Source: CAZWMK01 sp964635065 (GTDB lineage Bacteria > Pseudomonadota > Alphaproteobacteria > Sphingomonadales > Sphingomonadaceae). From it: a stretch of DNA of 40,520 nt. Shown here in pieces: positions 8,265-17,300 of the stretch (positions within the stretch are counted from its first letter, which is position 1; each line of letters begins with the position of its first letter). The notes under the pieces were generated by a model, which did no database searches, was not told the origin of the DNA, and was given only the letters and a program-made list of their open reading frames with translations. The translations under genes were made by a program, and so were the position numbers. The DNA lies in the NCBI GenBank assembly GCA_964635065.1, contig CAZWMK010000009.1, positions 1 through 40,520 on the forward strand, written 5' to 3'.

Positions 8265-9101
8265 TCAGTCGCGGCGTCCCTTGAATTCGCGCAGAAACTC
8301 GTTTTCAGGCGACAGCACGACATTGGCATTGCCGTTATCGAACGTGCGCTGGTAGCTCTGCATCGCCCGGTAGAAGGCATAGAAGTCGGGATCGCGGCCG
8401 AAGCTGTTGGCATAGATGCGCGCCGCTTCGGCATCGGCCTCGGCCCGGATGATCTGCGCTTCCTTGGCGCCTTGCGCGCGGAAATTGCGCGCTTCCTGCT
8501 CGCGCGCGGTGCGCATGCGGGCGTATGCCGATTCCAGAGGGTCGCCGGTCGGAAGATCGGCGCGTTTGATGCGGACATCGACGATTTCCGCGCCATAACG
8601 CTTGGCTTCGTTGTTCACGGCTTTCTGGATTTCGTCCATCAACTGACCGCGTTCGGGGCTGAGCAGGGCTGCAAAGGGCTGGGTGCCGAGTTCGTTCCTC
8701 AGGCGCGAGCCCAGAATCCGGGACAGCGTGTCGGCGACATTGCGTTCGTTGCCGACCGTTTGATACATGCGCAGGGGATCAACGATGCGGAAACGGGCGA
8801 ACGCATCGACGACGAGGCGGAGCTGGTCGGTCGACAGCACGGTCTGCTGCGGCATGTCGAGCGACATGATGCGCTTGTCAACCATCACCGCCTGTTCGAA
8901 AAACGGCATTTTGACAGCAAGCCCCGCGCCCGTGCGGCCGAAAATCTCGCGTGTGTCATAGGCATTGACGATGCGCACCGGCTTGCCGAGCCGGACGATG
9001 ATCGCCTGCTGGGTTTCGGCAACCTGCACCAGCGATGTCATCAGAAGAACAAGCGCGGCGAGTGCCAGGCCGATCAGGGGCAATGACAGGCGGGCGTTCA
9101 T
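8265..9101 (-). CDS. hflC: HflC, SPFH/prohibitin-type modulator of FtsH
   Basis: HflC forms with HflK a large membrane-anchored complex that surrounds FtsH and limits its proteolysis of membrane proteins. The 278-residue protein has one N-terminal transmembrane helix (residues 6-26), then the SPFH/band-7 domain beginning VAETQQAIIVRLGKPVR, and a long helical segment (RMRTAREQEARNFRAQGAKE) typical of the coiled coil. The ATG at 9101 overlaps the hflK stop by four bases (ATGA), so the two are translationally coupled. Confidence 0.96.
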   Translation of the reverse strand: MNARLSLPLIGLALAALVLLMTSLVQVAETQQAIIVRLGKPVRIVNAYDTREIFGRTGAGLAVKMPFFEQAVMVDKRIMSLDMPQQTVLSTDQLRLVVDAFARFRIVDPLRMYQTVGNERNVADTLSRILGSRLRNELGTQPFAALLSPERGQLMDEIQKAVNNEAKRYGAEIVDVRIKRADLPTGDPLESAYARMRTAREQEARNFRAQGAKEAQIIRAEADAEAARIYANSFGRDPDFYAFYRAMQSYQRTFDNGNANVVLSPENEFLREFKGRRD

Positions 9102-10150
9102 TGTCCTGCCTCCTTCGGTGCGGTGGCCTGCGCGCGGCGTTTCAGTTCGGGCAGGGGCAGATAGGGGGTGACACCATTGGCCTCGATGATGGTCTTGTCG
9201 ACCTTGGACAGCACGTTTTCCATGGTTTCCAGATACATGCGCTTGCGCGTCACTTCCGGCGCAAGGCGATATTGTTCATAGACGGCATCGAAGGCAGCCA
9301 CTTCACCTTGTGCCTGCGCGACCAATTGCTGCGAATAGGCGCGCGCCTGGTTCAGGTAGCCCTGTGCATTCTGCTGCGCGGCAGACACGTCCTTGAAAGC
9401 GGCATCGACGGCGGCGGGCGGATCTGCCTGTTTGATGTCGACACCGACGATATCGACGCCGGCCTTGTAGCTGTCGAGCACTTCGGACATGCGGATACGG
9501 GCCTGTTCGGCAATCTGTGCGCGCTGCGGGCCGATGGCATTGTTGAGCGTGGCCCGGGCGATTTCCGCACGCATCGTGGCTTCGGCAACTTCGCGGATGG
9601 TCTGTTCAGGTTCGGCAAGCTGGAACAGGAAACGCTCGGGGGCGCTGATCTTCCAGCGCACGGCGTAGGCGATGTCGATGATGTTCTGATCGCCGGTCAG
9701 CATCAGATTTTCCGAACTGCCGTCAGAGGAGCCGATGTCGATGCTGTTGACCAGTTCGACCTTGGGCTTGCGCACACGATCGATGGGGTCTGGCAATTTC
9801 AGGTGAAAGCCGGGACCGGTGGTCTCGATATATTGGCCAAAACGGGTGACAACGCCGCGCTCTTGCGGATCGACCCGGTAGGCCGAGGTCGTGACGACCC
9901 AGATGCCGATGGCACCAGCGAGCAGATAGAGCCAGGCCGGCTTGCCGCTGCCGCCCGGCAACGAGGCACGCAAACGATCCTGGCCGCGGCGGAAGAAATC
10001 GTCGAAGTCAGGGCCGCCCGGGCGTTTGCCGCCGCCATTGCCGCCGCCGCTGCCGCCCGGCCGTTGACCCCAAGGGTTGCGCGGTCCATCCGAACCCCCG
10101 CCGCCGCCCCATGGGCCGCCCGATCCGCCGTCATTACTTTGCCAAGGCAT
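9098..10150 (-). CDS. hflK: HflK, SPFH/prohibitin-type modulator of FtsH
   Basis: HflK is the partner of HflC in the HflKC complex around FtsH. The 350-residue protein opens with a Gly/Ser/Pro-rich cytoplasmic tail (first 50 residues), followed by one transmembrane helix (KPAWLYLLAGAIGIWVV) and the band-7 domain (YRVDPQERGVVTRFGQY). The helical part includes RAYSQQLVAQAQGEVAAF. The Gly-rich N-terminus and order hflK-hflC are characteristic. The ATG at 10150 follows a GGGAAG box. Its promoter region is shared with the divergent mrp gene. Confidence 0.96.
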   Translation of the reverse strand: MPWQSNDGGSGGPWGGGGGSDGPRNPWGQRPGGSGGGNGGGKRPGGPDFDDFFRRGQDRLRASLPGGSGKPAWLYLLAGAIGIWVVTTSAYRVDPQERGVVTRFGQYIETTGPGFHLKLPDPIDRVRKPKVELVNSIDIGSSDGSSENLMLTGDQNIIDIAYAVRWKISAPERFLFQLAEPEQTIREVAEATMRAEIARATLNNAIGPQRAQIAEQARIRMSEVLDSYKAGVDIVGVDIKQADPPAAVDAAFKDVSAAQQNAQGYLNQARAYSQQLVAQAQGEVAAFDAVYEQYRLAPEVTRKRMYLETMENVLSKVDKTIIEANGVTPYLPLPELKRRAQATAPKEAGQ

Positions 10151-10198
10151 TCAGCTTCCCGCCTGTTTGCTATTGATCAGATGACTATATACGTACGC

Positions 10199-10226
10199 AA
10201 TCTAGTTTTACGAGCCTGCCAATCAA
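10199..10226 (-). promoter_or_regulatory. Candidate hflK promoter
   Basis: On the minus strand TTGATT (10226-10221) and TAGATT (10204-10199) are 16 bases apart, resembling sigma-70 boxes about 50 bases before the hflK start. A small hairpin of 7 bp (10214-10220 with 10229-10235) overlaps the -35 box. The call is by eye only. Confidence 0.3.
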
Positions 10227-10253
10227 GCGGCAGGCTTGGCGGAAGGGTTTGGC

Positions 10254-11312
10254 ATGGCGGATATTTCAGCGTTGCAGGCAGCACTGGCCCGGATTCAGGG
10301 CGGTGAGCGCATTTCGGGCATCACGCGTCGTGACGACGGCGATGTCGGTTTCGTCCTGGCCGTTGACGGCCTGTCGGCGGATGAATCCTCGGCCCTGCGC
10401 GCGCGCGCCGAAGAAGCAGCGCGCAGTGTGCAGGGGGTGGGCAAGGTGCGTGTGATTCTGACGGCCGAACGCAGCGCCGCGCCCTACAAGCGCCCGGCGG
10501 CGGCCGCTCCCGCTGCGCCTGCGCGCAGTGCCGCCGATCCGCACCCCGTCGCGCCTGCTAACCTGCCGAACATCCGGCGCATCATCGCAGTCGCCAGCGG
10601 CAAGGGCGGTGTCGGCAAATCGACGGTTGCCGCCAATCTTGCCGTGGCACTGGCGCGTCAGGGGCTGCGCGTCGGCCTGCTTGATGCCGACATCTACGGG
10701 CCTTCGGTGCCGACCTTGCTTGGCCTGTCCGGAAAGCCGGAACTCAGGGACAAGCGTATCCAGCCGATGGAAGCGCATGGCATTGCAGCCATGTCGATGG
10801 GCATGATGATCGACCCGGACCGTGCGACGATATGGCGCGGACCGATGGCATCGTCGGCGATGATGCAGCTGCTCACCGAAACCGATTGGGGCGAACGCGA
10901 CGTGCTGATCGTCGACCTGCCCCCCGGCACGGGCGATATCCAGCTGACCATGGCGCAGAAAATGCCGATTCACGGTGCGGTCATCGTCTCGACGCCGCAG
11001 GATCTGGCGCTGATCGATGCCAAGCGCGCCATCGCCATGTTCAAGCAGGTTGATATTCGCGTCCTTGGCGTTGTCGAGAACATGAGCGTGTTCATCTGCC
11101 CGAATTGCGGCACATCGCATGCCATTTTCGGCACGGGCGGCGCCGAGGAAACGGCGCGCGCCATCGATGTGCCGTTTCTTGGCGCGATCCCGCTCGATGC
11201 CACGATCCGTTTTGCTTCGGACAGCGGCACGCCGCCTGCAACGGGCGAAGGGCCGCAGGCCGAGGCCTATCATAGCCTTGCCACAAAACTGACGCCGTTT
11301 CTGGACCTGTAG
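10254..11312 (+). CDS. apbC: Mrp/NBP35-family iron-sulfur cluster carrier ATPase
   Basis: Mrp/ApbC proteins bind and transfer [4Fe-4S] clusters to target enzymes in an ATP-dependent way. The 352-residue protein has an N-terminal MIP18/DUF59-like region of about 75 residues, an Ala/Pro linker, then the P-loop domain with the deviant Walker A GKGGVGKST, the IVDLPPGTGD switch, and the cluster-binding CPNCG pair (FICPNCGTSH). The ATG at 10254 has GGAAGG seven bases upstream; a TTG at 10236 is less likely. The stop is 11 bases before the CoA-binding protein gene. The gene is also called mrp. Confidence 0.94.
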   Translation: MADISALQAALARIQGGERISGITRRDDGDVGFVLAVDGLSADESSALRARAEEAARSVQGVGKVRVILTAERSAAPYKRPAAAAPAAPARSAADPHPVAPANLPNIRRIIAVASGKGGVGKSTVAANLAVALARQGLRVGLLDADIYGPSVPTLLGLSGKPELRDKRIQPMEAHGIAAMSMGMMIDPDRATIWRGPMASSAMMQLLTETDWGERDVLIVDLPPGTGDIQLTMAQKMPIHGAVIVSTPQDLALIDAKRAIAMFKQVDIRVLGVVENMSVFICPNCGTSHAIFGTGGAEETARAIDVPFLGAIPLDATIRFASDSGTPPATGEGPQAEAYHSLATKLTPFLDL

Positions 11313-11323
11313 GGAGAGCCGAC

Positions 11324-11752
11324 ATGCCGCTGACCCGTGACGAAGATATTCGCGACCTGCTGACGACGGTTCGCACCGTTGCTGTCATCGGCGCGTCGGA
11401 CAACCCCGGCCGCGCCAGCTATGGCGTGATGAAGCGCATGCAGGAGCATGGTTATCGCGTTCTGCCGGTCAATCCGCGCATTACGGGCGAGCATGTGCAT
11501 GGCGAATATGTCTGGCGCGATCTGGCGCAGATCGGTGTGCCCATCGACATGGTCGACGTCTTTCGCAAGGCGGAAGATGTCGGCCCGATCGTGGATGAAG
11601 CGATCGCCGCAGGTGCGAAAGCCATCTGGCTGCAACTGGGCGTGATCAACGAAGAAGCGGCGGCCAGGGCCGAGGCGGCTGGTCTGAAGGTCGTGATGGA
11701 CCGCTGCCCGAAGATCGAACTCAGCCGCCTTTCCGTCCCTCCGCTCGCCTGA
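11324..11752 (+). CDS. CoA-binding domain protein (YccU type)
   Basis: The 142-residue protein is a single Rossmann-type CoA_binding domain like the nucleotide-binding part of succinyl-CoA synthetase alpha. Visible marks are VAVIGASDNPGRASYGVM near residue 23, GYRVLPVNPRI and AIWLQLGVINEEAAARAEAAGL, and the terminal VMDRCPKIE. Relatives include E. coli YccU, whose role is unclear. It probably forms an operon with apbC. Its last 32 bases overlap the end of the convergent CysQ-like gene. Confidence 0.88.
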   Translation: MPLTRDEDIRDLLTTVRTVAVIGASDNPGRASYGVMKRMQEHGYRVLPVNPRITGEHVHGEYVWRDLAQIGVPIDMVDVFRKAEDVGPIVDEAIAAGAKAIWLQLGVINEEAAARAEAAGLKVVMDRCPKIELSRLSVPPLA

Positions 11753-12560
11753 TTGCCCGCAGGCTGTCGATCCCGGCCTCGACGCGCCGGACGACTTCAT
11801 TGTGCAAGGCGGCAGGGGCGGCGACAATGCCGCGGATTGCCGGGTCGGGCTTGTTGAAGCCAAGCGGCGCGCCATGGCGGTCGGTGATGATGCCGCCGGC
11901 TTCGCGCAGCAAGAGGGTTGCGGCAGCAATGTCCCATTCGGCAGCAGGGCGGCCTTCGAAAAAGATGTCCGCCTCGCCGCCGGCCAGTTTCGCAATCCGC
12001 AGAGCCAGGCCGTTCGGTTTTTCGACGGCGGTCGCGGGCCACGGTTCGGGCCAGAAGGACGCCGCGAGATTTGCGGGGTCGATTGGCACGCGGGCATCGG
12101 CCAGAGCCGTGGTGTTGGCGATGGTGATGCGGGCATCATTGCGTGTCGCTCCCCCGCCCAGCCGTGCCAGCCAGAGATCGCCGCGCGCAGGCGCGGCCAG
12201 CGCCGCCAATGTCGGCACACTATCATCGACACGGGCAATGGAGACGGCAAAGCCGCTGCGACCGCGCAGGAAATCGCGCGTGCCGTCGATGGGGTCGACC
12301 ACCCAGACGCGTCGCCGCTGAAGGCGCGCCGGATCGTCGACCGTTTCTTCGGACAGCCAGCCATAATCGGGCCGCGCGCCAAGCAGCACGTCCTTCAGGT
12401 AATGATCAACCGCAAGATCGGCGGCGCTGACCGGATTGCCGGGCGATTTCAGCCAGGATTCTGTATGGCCGCCGGTAAAGTGCCGCATGGCGATCTCGCC
12501 CGCCTGCTGTGCGGCACGGCGGATGAGATCGATGTCGGCGTCGCTGTCAGGCACCGGCAA
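11721..12560 (-). CDS. cysQ: Inositol-monophosphatase family phosphatase, CysQ-like
   Basis: This Mg-dependent, Li-sensitive phosphatase family includes CysQ, which converts 3'-phosphoadenosine 5'-phosphate to AMP during sulfate assimilation. The 279-residue protein shows the metal-site motifs EET (71-73), DPIDGTRDF (89-97) and AEWDIAA (207-213). The WLSEET form and the GTRDF variant favour CysQ-like over SuhB-like members, but substrate cannot be settled here. Its ATG lies inside the end of the upstream pmbA gene (14-base overlap), so the two are coupled. Confidence 0.85.
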   Translation of the reverse strand: MPVPDSDADIDLIRRAAQQAGEIAMRHFTGGHTESWLKSPGNPVSAADLAVDHYLKDVLLGARPDYGWLSEETVDDPARLQRRRVWVVDPIDGTRDFLRGRSGFAVSIARVDDSVPTLAALAAPARGDLWLARLGGGATRNDARITIANTTALADARVPIDPANLAASFWPEPWPATAVEKPNGLALRIAKLAGGEADIFFEGRPAAEWDIAAATLLLREAGGIITDRHGAPLGFNKPDPAIRGIVAAPAALHNEVVRRVEAGIDSLRAIRRAEGRKGG

Positions 12561-13893
12561 TCGTCATGCCGTCGATACGGATCGTCGGCACATTGGTGGC
12601 ATGGCGGAACTCAAGATCATCGGCCGGTGTCAGTGCCTTGAACATGTCCTTGAGATTGCCGGCAATGGTGACTTCCGCGACTGCCGGACCGATTTCGCCA
12701 TTGTCGATCAGGTAACCCGACGCCCCGCGCGAATAATCACCCGTCACGCCGTTCACCCCCATGCCGATCAGCTCGGTGATGTAAAGACCGCGCTTGATGT
12801 CGCCGATAAGCGCCGCGCGGCTGATCGTACCGGGCGCCATATGGATATTGGTGGCACCGGCACCTGGCGGACCCGACGTGCCGCGCGTGGCATGGCCGGT
12901 GGGCTGTTCGCCAAGCTGGCGCGCCGAGGCGCTTTCCATCAGCCACCCGGTCAGGATGCCATCGTCGATGATGGCCGTTTCATGCGTGGCAAGCCCCTCG
13001 CCGTCGAAAGGACGAGAGCGCAGGCCCCGCGGGCGCAGGGGATTGTCGATGATGCGGATGCCAGGCGCGAAAATCCTCTGGCCGCGCGCATCGAGCAGAA
13101 AACTTGTCTTGCGGGCAATGGCACTGCCGGTGATCGCACCCAGAAGATGCCCGATCAGGCTGCCGCCGATGCGAGGATCGAACACAACCGGCAGGCTTCC
13201 GGTTTCGATCCTGATCGGGTTGAGGCGCGCAACCGTGCGTTCGGCGGCACGACGGCCAATGATTTCCGGCGCTTCGAGATCGGCTGCATGACGGGCGCTG
13301 TGCCAGGCATAGTCGCGTTGCATGGCTGTGCCTTCGCCAGCAATGACACTGGCGGACAGGCCATGGCTGCTGCCGCGATAGGCACCGGCAAAGCCATGGC
13401 TGGTGGCGAGTGCGATGCAGGCCCGCCCCGTGCTGGCTGATGCGCCTTCGCTGTTGGTAATGCCTGAAACGGCACGCGCGGCGTCCTCGGCGGTGCGGGC
13501 CATGTCGCGCAGCATTTCGGGAGCGACCTCGCCACCGTCATCAAGGTCGAGTTCGGGCAGGGTGCCTGTCAGCAATCGGTCGGCGGGGGCCAGGCCGGCA
13601 TGCGGGTCTTCGGTGGCCTCGCGCGCCATGGTGACGGCGCGTTCGACAGCGGCGTCGATCGCGCGCAGCGACAGATCGGACGTGGCCACCGAGGCCGACC
13701 GCTGGCCGATGAAGAGGCGGATGCCGATTTCTTCGCCTTCGGAACGGCTGACATCTTCAAGCGCGCCGAGCCGGACCTGCACGCTGGTGGAATGGTCACC
13801 GATATAGATGGCGTCCCCGGCATCGGCGCCCATGCGGCGTGCGGCGGCGAGGGCGTGGGACAGGCGGTCGAGTGCTGCGGTTGGTTCAAGCAT
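12547..13893 (-). CDS. pmbA: PmbA/TldE-type subunit of the TldD-PmbA protease
   Basis: PmbA (TldE) pairs with TldD to form a metalloprotease that processes peptides such as microcins and other RiPPs and degrades unfolded peptides. The 448-residue protein matches the family in SVQVRLGALEDVSRSEGEEIGIR near the start, LPVVFDPRIGGSLIGHLLG in the middle, and GVTGDYSRGASGYLIDNGEI near the end. It lacks the HExxxH zinc motif, as expected for PmbA because TldD carries the catalytic site. No tldD is in the window; unlinked tldD and pmbA genes are common. The 276-base region upstream (13894-14169) holds its promoter. Confidence 0.93.
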   Translation of the reverse strand: MLEPTAALDRLSHALAAARRMGADAGDAIYIGDHSTSVQVRLGALEDVSRSEGEEIGIRLFIGQRSASVATSDLSLRAIDAAVERAVTMAREATEDPHAGLAPADRLLTGTLPELDLDDGGEVAPEMLRDMARTAEDAARAVSGITNSEGASASTGRACIALATSHGFAGAYRGSSHGLSASVIAGEGTAMQRDYAWHSARHAADLEAPEIIGRRAAERTVARLNPIRIETGSLPVVFDPRIGGSLIGHLLGAITGSAIARKTSFLLDARGQRIFAPGIRIIDNPLRPRGLRSRPFDGEGLATHETAIIDDGILTGWLMESASARQLGEQPTGHATRGTSGPPGAGATNIHMAPGTISRAALIGDIKRGLYITELIGMGVNGVTGDYSRGASGYLIDNGEIGPAVAEVTIAGNLKDMFKALTPADDLEFRHATNVPTIRIDGMTIAGA

Positions 13894-14169
13894 GTCGTGG
13901 TGTTAGAAGAAGCGCGGCGCGGCGTCAAAGCCGGTCTGCAACTGGTGACCGGAAGGGGATGCGCTGAAAACTGGCGGACATGCGATGAGGGGATCGTCGC
14001 CCACGAGTTGTTGCGGCAGCCCTTCCGATCATAATGGCCATGTCCCGACAACAGGTGCCGGTAAAACGTGGTGCGTCGTGATTAGTGAAGCCTTGCCATG
14101 AAAAGCAACCGTTTTGTTGGCCAGACGACCAAAAAATGCATTTTAGTTATACCTATTGCGCGGACGTAA
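13894..14169. other. Intergenic region without a supported gene
   Basis: This 276-base stretch separates pmbA and ubiA, both on the minus strand. It is more AT-rich around 14090-14165 than its neighbours, as a promoter would be. Short open frames on both strands (for example 14085-14288 rightward) have no ribosome site, domain or family resemblance and run into ubiA. I see no RNA gene or clear terminator. Confidence 0.5.
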
Positions 14170-15090
14170 TCAAATGGCTGCGAGACCGCAGGCGAGGAAA
14201 ATCAGCAATCCGCAGACAGTGTTACTGCGAAACAGGTGCAATGCGCGCGCTTCATCGCAGCCGGAAAGCTGCCGGACCTGCCAGATGAAATGTGCCGCTG
14301 GCAAAAGGGCGTAAAGTGCCGCCCAAGGGGCAATCATGGCCAGGGCTGCGGCAAGGCAGAGAATCGCGGCGAGATAGAAAAGCGCCACGCCTTTTTGGAC
14401 ATGCTGGCCCAGCCGTCGCGCCGAGGAACGGATGCCGACGATGGCATCGTCTTCGATGTCTTGAAGAGCGTAGATGGTGTCGTAGCCCAGCGTCCAGAAC
14501 AGGCCCGCGCCATATAGCAGGAGGGCGGGCCAGCCGATGCTGCCCGTCACGGCGGTCCAGCCAACCAGTGCGCCCCAGTTGTAGGTCAGGCCGAGCCAGG
14601 CTTGCGGCCACCATGTGATGCGCTTCATGAAAGGATAGCCAGCAACCAGCAGGAGGCTGGCGAGCGCGACGCGCTGCGCTGCTGGATTGAGAACAAGGAG
14701 AACGCACAGGCCGACAAGGCAGAGCGCCACCAGAAACGCCCAGGCCGCCCGCAGCCGAATCGCGCCGGATGCCAGCGGACGGTCGCGCGTGCGGGCAACG
14801 CGGGCGTCAAGGTCGCGGTCGATGATGTCGTTATAGGTGCAGCCCGCGCCGCGCATGGCGAGGCTGCCAAGTCCCAATAGCAGGAACAGCGCAATATGTG
14901 CGGTGCCGCCGCCCGCGAGTGCTACACCCGCCGCAGAGGGCCAGAACAGGAGCCAGGTGCCGATCGGCCGGTCAAGGCGGGCCAGACGCGCATAAGGGCG
15001 CCAGGCCAGCGGCAGGCGGTTGACCCAGTGCCGGTCCAGTGCATCGGGTGTCGCCCGTTCTGCGGCCGGCTGTGACTGGTTGCGTTCCAT
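14170..15090 (-). CDS. ubiA: 4-hydroxybenzoate polyprenyltransferase
   Basis: UbiA attaches the polyprenyl tail to 4-hydroxybenzoate, an early membrane step of ubiquinone synthesis. The 306-residue polytopic protein has about eight to nine hydrophobic segments and both aspartate-rich prenyl-diphosphate/Mg motifs: NDIIDRDLDARVARTRDRPL and DIEDDAIVGIRSSA. The start at 15090 gives MERNQSQ; a longer frame to 15162 would run across the divergent rsmE start and is unlikely. Only 29 bases separate it from rsmE on the other strand, so the promoters overlap. Confidence 0.95.
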   Translation of the reverse strand: MERNQSQPAAERATPDALDRHWVNRLPLAWRPYARLARLDRPIGTWLLFWPSAAGVALAGGGTAHIALFLLLGLGSLAMRGAGCTYNDIIDRDLDARVARTRDRPLASGAIRLRAAWAFLVALCLVGLCVLLVLNPAAQRVALASLLLVAGYPFMKRITWWPQAWLGLTYNWGALVGWTAVTGSIGWPALLLYGAGLFWTLGYDTIYALQDIEDDAIVGIRSSARRLGQHVQKGVALFYLAAILCLAAALAMIAPWAALYALLPAAHFIWQVRQLSGCDEARALHLFRSNTVCGLLIFLACGLAAI

Positions 15091-15119
15091 CGCAAGGCTC
15101 CCTGTGCTAGCGCAGGGCC

Positions 15120-15881
15120 ATGAACGAAGCTGCCGCTCACCTGTCAAGTGCCGCCACGGCACCGCGCCTTTTTGTCGATGCCCTGCTGTCGCAAGGGGGC
15201 GCGGTCACGCTTGATGGTCCGCAGGCGCATTATCTCTCCGGCGTCATGCGCCTGCGCGTCGGCGATGTCGTGCGCCTGTGCGACGACCGGACGGGTGAAT
15301 GGCTGGCGCGGATCGATCATGTCGCCAAGCGTTCGCTGACGCTGTCTGTCGAAAGCTGCCTGCGCCAGCGCGAGGCCGTCCCCGATCTGTGGCTGTGCGC
15401 CGCGCCGCTGAAGCGCGGCCGGATCGACTGGGTAGCGGAAAAGGCCTGCGAACTGGGCGTGGCGCGGCTGGTTCCCATGCTGACCCGGCGCACCGTGGTT
15501 GACCGGCTGAACACTGACCGGCTGCGCGCCCATATGATTGAAGCAGCCGAGCAGTGCGAACGAACGGCGATCCCCGTGCTCGATGCGCCTGTGACGCTGG
15601 AAGCCCTGTTGCGCGACTGGCCTGCGGAACGGCAGCTGATTTTTGCCGATGAAACCGGTGGTACGCCCATGATGACGGCAGGACTGAAGGCACCGGCGGC
15701 CATCATGATCGGCCCCGAAGGCGGCTTTGATCCAGCAGAGCGTGCCGCGATCCGGGCGTTGCCGCAGGCGTGTGCCGTATCGCTTGGCCCGCGCATCCTG
15801 CGTGCCGACACTGCGGCGGCGGTCGCCATCGGTCTGTGGCAGGCCGTGGCCGGCGACTGGGGGACCCGGACGGACACCTAG
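15120..15881 (+). CDS. rsmE: 16S rRNA (uracil-1498-N3)-methyltransferase
   Basis: RsmE methylates U1498 of 16S rRNA on the assembled 30S subunit using S-adenosylmethionine. The 253-residue protein has the N-terminal PUA-like part (RLFVDALLSQGGAVTLDGPQAHYLSGVMRLR is at residues 16-46) and the C-terminal SPOUT knot domain with MIGPEGGFDPAE and LGPRILRADTAA, the SAM-binding loops. The start ATG is 29 bases from the divergent ubiA start. gshA follows 45 bases downstream in the same direction, so they may be co-transcribed. Confidence 0.96.
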   Translation: MNEAAAHLSSAATAPRLFVDALLSQGGAVTLDGPQAHYLSGVMRLRVGDVVRLCDDRTGEWLARIDHVAKRSLTLSVESCLRQREAVPDLWLCAAPLKRGRIDWVAEKACELGVARLVPMLTRRTVVDRLNTDRLRAHMIEAAEQCERTAIPVLDAPVTLEALLRDWPAERQLIFADETGGTPMMTAGLKAPAAIMIGPEGGFDPAERAAIRALPQACAVSLGPRILRADTAAAVAIGLWQAVAGDWGTRTDT

Positions 15882-15926
15882 AATTACAGTAGCATTGCAC
15901 CCGGACAGTTTGTAAGGCCATGGGCC

Positions 15927-17300
15927 ATGAGCACGCGGACTAGCAGCGCCGACGACGAGCGGCCGATCGAAAACCGGGGGGACTTGCTGTCGGTCTTTGA
16001 AAAAGGCTGCAAACCCCGCGATGCCTGGCGCATCGGCACCGAACATGAAAAGTTCGTCTATCGGCTGAGCGATCACCGCGCGCCGGGCTATGACGAACCG
16101 GGCGGCATCCATGATCTTCTGATGGCCATGACGGCCTATGGCTGGGAACCGGTCGAGGAAGGCGGCAAGGTCATTGCGCTGTCGGGTGCGGATGGCGGCG
16201 TCAGCCTTGAACCGGCGGGGCAGTTCGAACTGTCGGGCGCACCCCTGGAAAACCTGCATCAGACCTGTGCTGAAACCGCGCGCCACCTGAAGCAGTGCCG
16301 CGAAGTCGGCGACAAGCTCGGCCTTGGGTTTCTGGGGCTGGGATTCTGGCCCGACAAGACGCGCGCCGAACTGCCGGTGATGCCGAAAGGCCGCTATGCC
16401 ATCATGATGCGGCACATGCCGCGTGTGGGCGATCTTGGTCTCGACATGATGCTCCGGACCTGCACGATCCAGACCAACCTCGATTATGCTTCCGAGGCGG
16501 ACATGGTGCAGAAATTGCGCGTCAGCCTTGCGCTTCAGCCGCTGGCGACGGCGCTGTTCGCCAATTCGCCGTTCACCGAAGGCAAGCCGAACGGATTTCT
16601 GTCCTATCGCTCGCACATCTGGACCGACACGGACCCGGCACGCACCGGCATGTTGCCCTTTGTGTTCGAGGACGGTTTTGGTTTCGAACGCTGGACCGAT
16701 TATATTCTTGATGTGCCCATGTATTTCGCGTTCCGCGATGGCGGCTATATCGATGCGGCGGGCAAATCATTCCGTGATTTCCTCGATGGGCGCCTCGATG
16801 TGCTGCCGGGCGAACGCGCGACGATGGGCGACTGGAAAGATCATCTGTCGACGGCTTTCCCTGAAGTGCGGCTGAAAAGCTTTCTCGAAATGCGTGGCGC
16901 CGACGGCGGGCCGTGGGACCGTATCTGTGCGCTTCCGGCCTTTTGGGTCGGGCTGCTCTACGATCAGGCCGCGCTGGATGCTGCCTGGGATCTCGTCCGC
17001 AGCTGGACGCGCGAAGATCATGACAGGTTGCGCCGCGAGGTGCCGCGCCTTGGCCTCAGGGCCGCAGCGCCAGGCGGCGGCACGCTGCGCGATCTGGCCG
17101 GGCAGGTGCTCAAGATCGCCGACCGCGGGCTTCAGGCGCGCGCGCGGTTGAATGGCGCGGGCGACAGCGAACAGGGGTTCCTTGATCCGCTGCGCCGGAT
17201 TGTCGAATCGGGATGCACCCCGGCGGACGATCTCCTGGCTGCCTATCATGGGCGCTGGAACGGCGATGTTGCCCGCGCATATGCGGAACAGAGCTTTTAG
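15927..17300 (+). CDS. gshA: Glutamate-cysteine ligase, plant/alphaproteobacterial type
   Basis: GshA joins glutamate and cysteine with ATP, the first step of glutathione synthesis. The 457-residue length and motifs fit the plant-type GCS2 family used in Alphaproteobacteria rather than the enterobacterial type: WRIGTEHEKF near residue 35, SLEPAGQFELSGAP, a central MMLRTCTIQTNLDY, and NGFLSYRSHIW. The C-terminus continues through CTPADDLLAAYHGRW. The stop overlaps the convergent XRE regulator by four bases. The ribosome site before 15927 is weak (TAAGG). Confidence 0.95.
   Translation: MSTRTSSADDERPIENRGDLLSVFEKGCKPRDAWRIGTEHEKFVYRLSDHRAPGYDEPGGIHDLLMAMTAYGWEPVEEGGKVIALSGADGGVSLEPAGQFELSGAPLENLHQTCAETARHLKQCREVGDKLGLGFLGLGFWPDKTRAELPVMPKGRYAIMMRHMPRVGDLGLDMMLRTCTIQTNLDYASEADMVQKLRVSLALQPLATALFANSPFTEGKPNGFLSYRSHIWTDTDPARTGMLPFVFEDGFGFERWTDYILDVPMYFAFRDGGYIDAAGKSFRDFLDGRLDVLPGERATMGDWKDHLSTAFPEVRLKSFLEMRGADGGPWDRICALPAFWVGLLYDQAALDAAWDLVRSWTREDHDRLRREVPRLGLRAAAPGGGTLRDLAGQVLKIADRGLQARARLNGAGDSEQGFLDPLRRIVESGCTPADDLLAAYHGRWNGDVARAYAEQSF

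Noticed and set aside
6774..9086. 770-codon rightward frame across the DegP and hflC genes
   Set aside because: Shadow frame; composition is Arg/Ala/Asp/Gly-rich without domains, and the minus-strand genes here are certain.
14085..14288. 67-codon frame in the gap between pmbA and ubiA
   Set aside because: No ribosome site, no similarity, and it runs into the 3' end of ubiA.
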